The position numbers and the translations under genes are program-made. Shown one piece after another: positions 57,184 through 64,000 of a DNA stretch of 64,000 nucleotides (positions are counted from its first letter, which is position 1; the number at the start of each line of letters is the position of its first letter). Source of the DNA: Phytophthora colocasiae (Eukaryota; Oomycota; Peronosporomycetes; Peronosporales; Peronosporaceae); the NCBI GenBank assembly GCA_018806915.1, contig JAGKQI010000052.1:620001-684000 (forward strand), in the 5' to 3' direction. The notes under the pieces were generated by a model. It had not been told where the DNA came from. It did not search any database and was given only the letters and a program-made list of their open reading frames with translations.

Positions 57184-57589
57184 ACAGAAAAATGCTGCAC
57201 GAGAGGAAACACTGTAGCGCTCCACCCAGATCACCTGAGCGGATGAAGCTTGGTACAAGCATAGAGAACCATTCGCTACAGCTTGTGACGAGTACCCAAG
57301 GCGCTATCTGCCCTGTATGACACACACGGCCAGGATATCCTCTTTAAGAACAGCTGCCACGTTATCAGTCCGTACGGGAGTTAGGCAGTACCGTGAGCGA
57401 CATTGAATCGAGCACATACCGGTACAATACCGACGCGAGAAATTGTTGACTGTGAAAACGCATAAATGTAGCTATAGCTTCTTCAGAGGTTTCATTTACG
57501 ACCTCTGATTAGCTGAAATCACTTCAACGACCCGCACTCACGCTCGATTAGAACGGATACACCGCTTGCAACCACTTAAGAAGACCGCC
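57184..57589. other. Intergenic region between EME1 and the Myb pseudogene
   Basis: No feature recognised besides the end of the EME1 leader. Confidence 0.4.
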
Positions 57590-58131
57590 ATGACGATCAC
57601 CAAGCACGTCCAGAAGGAGCTAGTGCAGTCCGTACCGCCCGCCGATAATCAGCTGCTCCAGATGCTGCGCAAGAACTCGCGCACATTGCGGGCGACGCAG
57701 CTCCGCCGCTGAGAAGAACAAGGGTAAAGCTTGGACACGCGAGGAGCACGTGCACTTCCTCGTGGCGCTTGATGTGTTCCCGTCCGGCCTGTGGAGAGGC
57801 ATTGCCGATTACGTAGGCACCAAGGACTCGCGCCAAACCATGACACACGCGCAGAAATACCGACACTACAGTACTGGCAGTAGCAGAGATGCAGCCAGCT
57901 AAGCCGAAGCGAGTTCGGAGGCAGAAGCTGGAGCTCGAGTACCTCCAGAAATTAGTGCCGAGTTTTAGAAAGTGTTGGGGCTTAATGTTAAGCAGACTGC
58001 GCCAGATCAATACAGAGTTCAGAGGTTCCTTCGATTTGGAAGGGAATGGCAGAGCGACAGCTGAAGGAACAAGAGTGGAGGACAAGAATAAAGAGCTGTG
58101 GGCTTCATTGGAAGGACTGGCACTTTTTTAG
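57590..58131 (+). pseudogene. Myb-like (SHAQKYF class) transcription factor, frameshifted
   Basis: ATG at 57590 gives MTITKHVQKELVQSV and stops at 57712. One base out of phase, from 57711, follows KAWTREEHVHFLVALDVFPS, then WRGIADYVGTKDSRQTMTHA and QKYRHY: a single Myb repeat with the THAQKYR helix 3 of the SHAQKYF class. This stops at 57902. A third phase from 57889 carries a basic, Leu/Glu-rich tail (RRQKLELEYLQKLV) to 58131. Two +1 changes in 180 bases make it a likely pseudogene. Its end overlaps by four bases the end of the convergent gene at 58128. Confidence 0.6.
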
Positions 58132-59176
58132 ACACTCAACTTGGCTAGTAGTGTGAGTGTCATATAACCAGATGAAACACTTCCATCGGTCTGCACTGAG
58201 AGATTATCGCCCTTGTGGACGTGAATGATACTTGTCATCGAGACTTGAAGGGAGCCACTCGAATGGCAGACGACTTTCACTCCTTTGCTCAGTCGGATGT
58301 GGTTCGTAGGGTGACGATTACTATCGAAGTCCACTGCGATCACCACTTGGTAAATTCCAGGATTGAGTTCACAAATGGCTCCATTGACCACTTTGAGGCC
58401 CTCGCATCGCCACACAATCGCCCCTTCCACTCCTGCTTGGCTTGTTGCTCGAGCAAGAAAAACTACTGGAGTTTTCGCTGTCTCACGCAACAGATTCATC
58501 TCGGTTCGTAAATCTGCAATTGCTTTCTGCATCTCTGAGTCTTTACTCGTAGCTGCTGCTCGCACAGCCTTGACCTCATCTTGTAGGTCCCGGATCTTGA
58601 GCTCTAAAACGTCAATTCGCTCCACGGAAACTGGTTCCAGCTTGAACGAGTAAGTTACCACCCGAGACTTCATCAAAGCTTGCATTTTCACTCGAATATC
58701 GAGTCGAACTTGCTCGTCATTGCACTTTTTCAGCGCTCGAGGGATGTTACTCTTGTCTTCTAAAGGTTCAGTCAGCAACGAGTGGAAACACTATCCAGAA
58801 TTTGTTTAAAAGTTAGCGTAGATGTGACGTTCAATTCTTTGTAAACACATACCTCAATGTAGTCCGAAGGACTAGCATTTGGAATGGAATTGGAGGAATC
58901 AATGTAGTCTTCAAGACTAAGCTCACGTGTACGCCTGCACACCACCAGTGAAGTTAAAATAGGACCGTGAACTGTAAAAAAAAAGTCAACTTACCACTGT
59001 TTCTTACTCTCACAGTCTTCGAGCGAGATGCGAAGATGGCCGCTCTCTAGGGAAATACAGTAGCTGTAGGAATGTGCCGGTGGTAAAGTGAATGTAGTAA
59101 CACCCTTGAACTCGACTGTAGCTTTCGTGGTGGGCTTGGATGTAGTTCTTTCTGGGCCATAAGGAAGAGTTGGCAT
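58128..59176 (-). CDS. Uncharacterised coiled-coil protein, three exons
   Basis: Exons on the minus strand are 58995-59176, 58853-58934 and 58128-58790 (308 residues). The introns are 60 nt (58935-58994, GTAAGT to GCAG) and 62 nt (58791-58852, GTATGT to ATAG), and all junctions keep phase. The N-terminal half is beta-rich (FTLPPAHSYSYCISLESGHL, SLEDCESKKQW). A coiled coil covers about 60 residues (VERIDVLELKIRDLQDEV, ADLRTEMNLLRE). The C-terminal 110 residues look like a beta-sandwich ending GYMTLTLLAKLSV, somewhat C1q/TNF-like. The function is unknown. Reading is open upstream of the ATG, and an extra first exon at 59290-59334 with a 74-nt intron would also keep phase, but it overlaps the decayed bZIP gene. 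Confidence 0.6.
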
Positions 59177-59311
59177 AGCGACTGCTACTGATTCTGGCAA
59201 ATTCAGAAATGTATTCTCGGACAGAAATGTAGGAACATGCGATGTGTATATGTTTCTTAGAATTTAGCATCAATCGAATACAATTTTACCTTGCAAGGTA
59301 ACGGAGAGTTG

Positions 59312-60085
59312 TCAAATACAAAAGCGATGGCCATTCTCGAAACGAACAAGCTGGAGCTCGACGTTTGGTTGCGAGCTGGAAATGAGACGCCAGCGCTTCA
59401 ATATCGCCTCCACCCCTTGGTCGCTATCCACTAGTACGCCCGGGGTCATTGAAGCTTCCAGAAATCCTCGATGCTGTCTCGATTCGTCATTCGGAAGTCC
59501 CTGGATGCCACAGCATTCTGAAACGCCGTCAAACCATAGCGAAACAGGCGGAAATATTCCGCTACGGTATTAAACGGAGTCCTGTGCGCAATGATACGGG
59601 TATCATACTCCGGTGTTGTGTCTGGAGCGCTTGAACTTGTTGCCGGAGCAATGAAACCTCGTTCTCAAGCAATTGCGCAGCTTTTTCCGGTACCGAATTT
59701 GCGTCAGGCGACGACGTTCACGGTACTGTTCTAGAGTGCTCGCTTCATCACTTTGACTGGACTTCGAATTGTGAGTCTTTCTCGTTTCTAAAGGTTGAGC
59801 TTGGTCAGTGAAGTAGAATTCTTCGTTCATGAAGAAATCTTCTGGGGTTGACGTGGGTGCTTCCTGGCGCAAATATCGATTGTTCTGTACATTGGAGACT
59901 TCGTCTGAATGTGAAGGAGGCCTGTCCCGGTCTACCGGATGACACCGTAAGTTTTTAGTTCGCTTTTTATTGTCTGGTTGCAGAACTTCTGTACAGACTT
60001 CCCCGGCAAAGGGAGAATCGTGTGCATAAGTATACCTCCCAGACATAGTGGATCCTAGCATGCGATTTGCATCAGTTGTTTTCAT
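59312..60085 (-). pseudogene. bZIP transcription factor, frameshifted
   Basis: ATG at 60085. The first phase holds an acidic N-terminus (EDFFMNEEFYFTDQ) and the basic region EQYRERRRLTQIRYRKK. At an A5 run on the minus strand (59682-59686) the phase changes, and the leucine zipper AAQLLENEVSLLRQQVQALQ continues in the new one. A second change brings NTVAEYFRLFRYGLTAFQ and a third MTPGVLVDSDQGVEAILKRW, ending at TGA 59312. Each part matches the oomycete bZIP plan, so this was a real gene, now broken at three places. Confidence 0.65.
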
Positions 60086-60491
60086 GGTGTACTGAGCTAA
60101 GTTAGGTTGGAGGTATCATTTCAAGACCAAATGTCTGTGCGTCGTATTATGTCCTACTAAACCCTAACGTAATTAAGTACATGTGGCTGAATGCGAATTC
60201 CTGTTCCAACTTGTTGACTTGAAATTATTATTGGTCCCACTTTGCCGGGGAATTCTGTATTAATAACAGAAGTTGGAATCGCGAAAGTCGTTATCACCAG
60301 CAAATCTTTGGTACATGTAATTCAGCAAAGTATTCAGTACATGCAAGGTCTACGCCCAACGAGATTGAATCTCGATAGGCAGTCTTTGGCCTCCAAGTGG
60401 ATCGCGTCGGCAAATTCTGCGCACTCCGTTTTGGTCCAAGGATTCATATACACCATGAAGGAGGAGGAGAAAGTTGGCCTTCTATTTGGGT
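60086..60491. other. Region between the bZIP pseudogene and the LINE
   Basis: No confident gene. It may include the LINE 3' untranslated region. A minus-strand stretch near 60340-60440 (WTKTECAEFADAIHLEAKDC) looks protein-like but is not recognised. Confidence 0.35.
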
Positions 60492-62846
60492 TTAATTGTG
60501 TGGTTCACCTATAGAAGCCTGATATGCAAATAAACGATTCAGAACTGAATCTGCTTTCATGTGGTCTGTACTTGGATCGAGTGGTGCTATGGAGACATCA
60601 AGTTGTGTCTGGGCGATGGTAGACCAAGGTGGCTTGGATGGTAGTACTGTTCCAGAGTTTTTCCTGAAGTTGTGGATGCTGTTTATGTCGGCTGATGCAA
60701 GTTGTTTGCATGCTTGGAGTTCCTTGAGTTGGGGTTTTCCCCATTGGATTGCGAAGAACATGTTGAACATGGCTTGCAAATTTGGCCTTCTGGTCGCTGT
60801 CTTCCGAAGTGATACTGCATCCCAGCATTCTACCCGCAGCACGACTCTGTTGGGTTCTGTGATCTTGATTATTGCTTCAATTCCTTGTTGTAGAATAGTC
60901 TGTGCGTTATCTTTGAGCCCCAGTTGCGAGGTTTCACTGGCAGTTCCCGCTGCATATAGTTTCCAGCGCCCAATACCATCGAGCTTGAATATCATCCAAG
61001 CTCCTGAGACCAACTTGCTCTGATCAATCTTGACGTAATATCGCACGAGCCATCTGTCAAGATCTTCCATTTCTATTCCATTCTTGATGGTTTTCATGAT
61101 TCCCATGCACGTTTCCAGACAGTATCCCAGTACTCGTGTAGCTGACTTGCCTTGCCATGCACTCGCGATTGCTGTTACTTGATAATATCCAGCCGCCCAT
61201 ATAATATCTTGTACTTCTTCTGTCGAATAAATGATTCCTTCAAACACTGCTTTGTTGCGGAGTCTCCACAAGAGCACAGGGGTGACTGTTGTCCAGACCT
61301 TCCAGAGTGTTGCCATTGCAAGGTCATGCTCCTTGATCCATCTTGTTGTACATTCCTGCGCGACCGCCATAAAGTTGACTGTTATTGCCGGTGTCTGTCT
61401 GGTTGCTATGTTTACGAGGAGGGGTTCTCGCTCGTCCTGAGTGGTTTCTCGTGCCATCCATCGATCGATCCAGATTTTCCAAGAAGCTCTGGCTCTACTA
61501 CATTCCCATGTGATATGATCAATAGTTTCCTCGCTGCAATTGCATTGTAGAGCTGGACAGTCTCGATACTCTGGCCACCCTGCATGATAAAGATTTACCT
61601 TCCCCAAAGCCAACCGGTAAATAGTCCAGTTCTGATAGTCGGTAAACAGCCCTTGAGTTCTCCACAGTTGCCGCGGGGTTTGAACCGAAGCTGCTTTACC
61701 CCATCGTGAAACGCTCACGAATTGCTTTATCTGTTCGATTACTGGTCCCATCTTGTACTTGGCTTTTCTCCTAAAGTGTTTGGTTCTCTGCTTTCGTAGA
61801 TTGAAGCTAAGAGTCTTCGCTGCTCCTGGTTGCTGTTGGCTCCATGGGTAATCTGCAGTCTCTAGTGTTGCCTCAAACGCTATTCCCCAGTAAAATTCCC
61901 ACTCCTCAATAAGAAGATAATCATGTGATTTCCTAAATTGATCATCCACCGCTTCTATCTCCCATGACATTCCACCCGGTGTTCTTCGAACAGTAAGAAC
62001 TTGTTGAGTATCCCCTGCTCTGCTAGTTGTAGCTATCACCGTGTTTCGTTCTTGTCCTTTTCTCCACTTTAATTTCTCCGACAGTTGCGGTTGATTAATT
62101 GCCTTGATTTCGCTGTGATCCCGACCCCAAGCCTGCCATGGTATGCTTATCATAATATTACGACACCACTTGGTCACTTGTTTGAGGTGCGCTCCCAGTT
62201 GTTTTCCTTCTACCATAGGTACTGTGATTGTTGCTGCATATTCCCCGGCCATTGTCCGCTCTGGTTCCAGCTCCACCACGATATCTGTCATTTTGGTCGA
62301 TCTTATTGCTGGATATTCCTTTTCTTTTAACGGCTTCCCATTTTCATTAATTACACACCCATTGTCATGCCACAGGGAATTCAATAAAAACTCTGTTTGT
62401 GCAGCGGTCAATTTTCTTGTCGTGATATTCTGCGTTGAGAAACGAATCTTGTCGTGATCTAGCTGGTAACTTGAACTTCGCGCAGCCCCAGCACTGATAA
62501 TACTTTTGATATCGTTCCGTTCTGCTTCAGATGGTACTATTCCAGCTGATTGAGCCTCCCACAATTCCACTACTCCAACCGCCTGTGAGGTTGTCACTGG
62601 TGCTCCTCGTTTTTATCGAAGCTGTTCTTTGAGCATTTGCTGTTCTGTAGGTCTGAAGAAGCAGCCTGATGTTTCACATGTTTTACTTCTATGAACCGTC
62701 TCATGCCAGGCTACTGAATACTCGTCTTGCTCAGCTTGTATCCATCGTTCAGCCATGTTAGATCTGGTGGCTTGAAGCGCCGAGTGAATATCTTGTAGTC
62801 CTAGACCCCCATCGTTTCTCGGAGCGAAAACCAGAGCTGGGTTCAA
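60492..62846 (-). pseudogene. LINE ORF2 C-terminal part with zf-RVT
   Basis: Begins with MNPALVFAPRNDGGLGLQDI, the end of the RT/thumb region, and crosses an in-frame TAA at 62613-62615. A long 701-codon open frame follows, carrying a CNCSEETIDHITWECSRA motif (zf-RVT) and a C-terminal segment with possible RNase H character. No function outside the element is suggested. Confidence 0.75.
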
Positions 62847-63462
62847 TTTGTGTTTCGAGGTTACTGTTGCTGTTTTCGCGTTCCAAACAAAATTTTTTCT
62901 GAAGGTTTTCCAGTAGTTTCATCACTGCTTTTGAAGGCAGATACTTGTACAAAATACTCGGAAGTGCCACTACGTTAAAGAGAAGCACGCGTTGGTTGAC
63001 TGAATTACTCATAGTTGACGCGATCTTCAGCCTTTTTTGGATCTTATTTACCCGGATCTCCCAATTTTCAAGGGAAGTATCATTATTTCCCACCCAATAT
63101 CCCAGCTGCCGTGTACTTGCGTTCGGATCTAGCACTGGAAACCCATTCCATTTGACTGGAGTCCCGTTGGAATTCATTCCAATCAGTATACTCTTTTCTG
63201 GTTGAACTTGTAGACCCGACATGCTCCCAAATTCCGCTAATAATTCTTTTACTTGATCCAGTTCCTCCAGCGAACTCATGAACACTGTACTATCATCCAC
63301 AAATGACGAAAACTTGTGACGTACAGGCTGATTACCAGTAATTGCGATTCCTTTCAATTGTTGGTGTTGATTGATCGCTCTGCTGAGTGAATCGACCGCT
63401 GTAGTATGAATAGCAGTGGTGCCATTGGGCATCCCTGTCGGATTCCTGAATTTACTCCCCAT
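62758..63462 (-). pseudogene. LINE reverse transcriptase, palm part
   Basis: Contains KFSSFVDDSTVFMSSLEEL, the catalytic FxDD box, then LQVQPEKSILIGMNSNG and RVLLFNVVALPSILYKYLPS, all typical of LINE RT. It is out of phase with the upstream fingers part. Confidence 0.8.
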
Positions 63463-64000
63463 TCCTTCGAGAGTTTGCCGTTAACTTGATACTGCGCTGT
63501 CGTTCCTTCATGCAGTTGGTGTATCACATTAAGGAACGTCTCCGAAAATCCATATCTTCTGAGAACTTTGATCATGTAAGCTCTATCCAACGTATCGTAT
63601 GCTTTCCGTAGATCGAGGCATAGCACACCTGGGCTGCTGTTCCACGGAGTGTCCGATTTTTTTTCACTTTGCCCCAACACTGCCCGGAGTATTGTTATCG
63701 TTTTGTCGATGCTACGTCCTCTTACAAATCCTTGCTGACTTGAACTTATAAGCTTCGGTAGGACCTGATGCATCCGTTCTGCTAGGATTCTGCCAAATAA
63801 TTTGTACGCCGTATTCAACAGTGCTATAGGTCTATAGTCCAGAGCATCACTTGAATCTCCTTTTTTTCTCAGTGGAACCACCGTTGCTTTAAGAAAGGAT
63901 TTTGGAACTCCATCTCCCCCCATGATCGCGTTGTACAGCTTTGTTAGACTTGGAGTTAACTGGTCTCCAAAATCTTTGTAAAAATCATGATTTAACCCCG
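63354..64000 (-). pseudogene. LINE reverse transcriptase, fingers part, open to the window edge
   Basis: Contains SFLKATVVPLRKKGDSSDAL, DYRPIALLNTAYKLFGRILA, SSQQGFVRGRSI, LCLDLRKAYDTLDRAYM and GIRQGCPMAPLLF, the ordered LINE RT blocks 1-4. The phase changes after MAPLLFI. The frame stays open to base 64000. Confidence 0.85.

Larger units (their letters stand above)
60492..64000 (-). mobile_element. Non-LTR retrotransposon (LINE), 5' part beyond window edge
   Basis: Minus strand. A LINE reverse transcriptase enters from the right edge, followed by a zinc-knuckle region and a long C-terminal part. The frame is interrupted several times, at about 63440 and 62850 by phase changes and at 62613 by an in-frame TAA. 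No LTRs are present. It is an inactive copy. Confidence 0.85.

Noticed and set aside
60242..60514. Plus-strand 90-codon frame as a gene
   Set aside because: It overlaps the LINE 3' end, starts without a recognisable leader and has no family resemblance.

Overview
The window looks like a gene-sparse, repeat-rich piece of an oomycete nuclear genome, most likely a Phytophthora or close relative. The grounds are a Crinkler (CRN) effector with the LFLAK and HVLV motifs, intron-poor genes with 60-74 nt introns, start regions carrying the oomycete initiator consensus (YCAnTTYY), START/zinc-finger and bZIP gene remnants in oomycete style, and Gypsy, Copia, LINE, hAT, MULE and Harbinger elements. No tRNA, rRNA or CRISPR array was seen. 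Genus and all protein names rest on recognition by eye, not on a database search.

Layout. 1-3.3 kb: a nitronate monooxygenase running off the left edge and a three-exon membrane glycosyltransferase. 3.5-17.1 kb: a shattered cluster of START/zinc-finger genes in four pieces (two N-terminal pieces and one C-terminal piece on the minus strand, one C-terminal piece on the plus strand). The minus-strand C-terminal piece is split by a young 9.5 kb Gypsy retrotransposon, and a decayed hAT element lies between the two C-terminal pieces. 17.1-55.4 kb: a family of six full-size ABCB (MDR/P-glycoprotein type) transporter genes. ABC1 (minus), ABC3, ABC5 and ABC6 (plus) are intact. ABC2 (minus) is a deleted pseudogene split by a Copia element. 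ABC4 (plus) is broken by a 2-nt deletion. Between them lie a CRN effector, a non-autonomous MULE with a 10-bp target duplication, a DPH6-like ATP-binding protein fused to a Cys-rich domain, an intact MULE transposase, and a periplasmic-binding-protein-like gene whose 3' end has been replaced by a Harbinger-like element. 55.5-60.1 kb: EME1 (with a 54-bp palindrome just upstream of its start), a frameshifted Myb (SHAQKYF class), an unknown coiled-coil gene and a frameshifted bZIP. 60.5-64 kb: a broken LINE running off the right edge.

The main biological theme is a local amplification of multidrug-type ABCB exporters. Their ATP-binding domains are kept nearly identical between copies while the transmembrane domains have diverged, which looks like gene conversion. 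Mobile elements have repeatedly broken neighbouring genes. The LTRs of both the Gypsy and the Copia element look identical within each element, so both insertions are recent.
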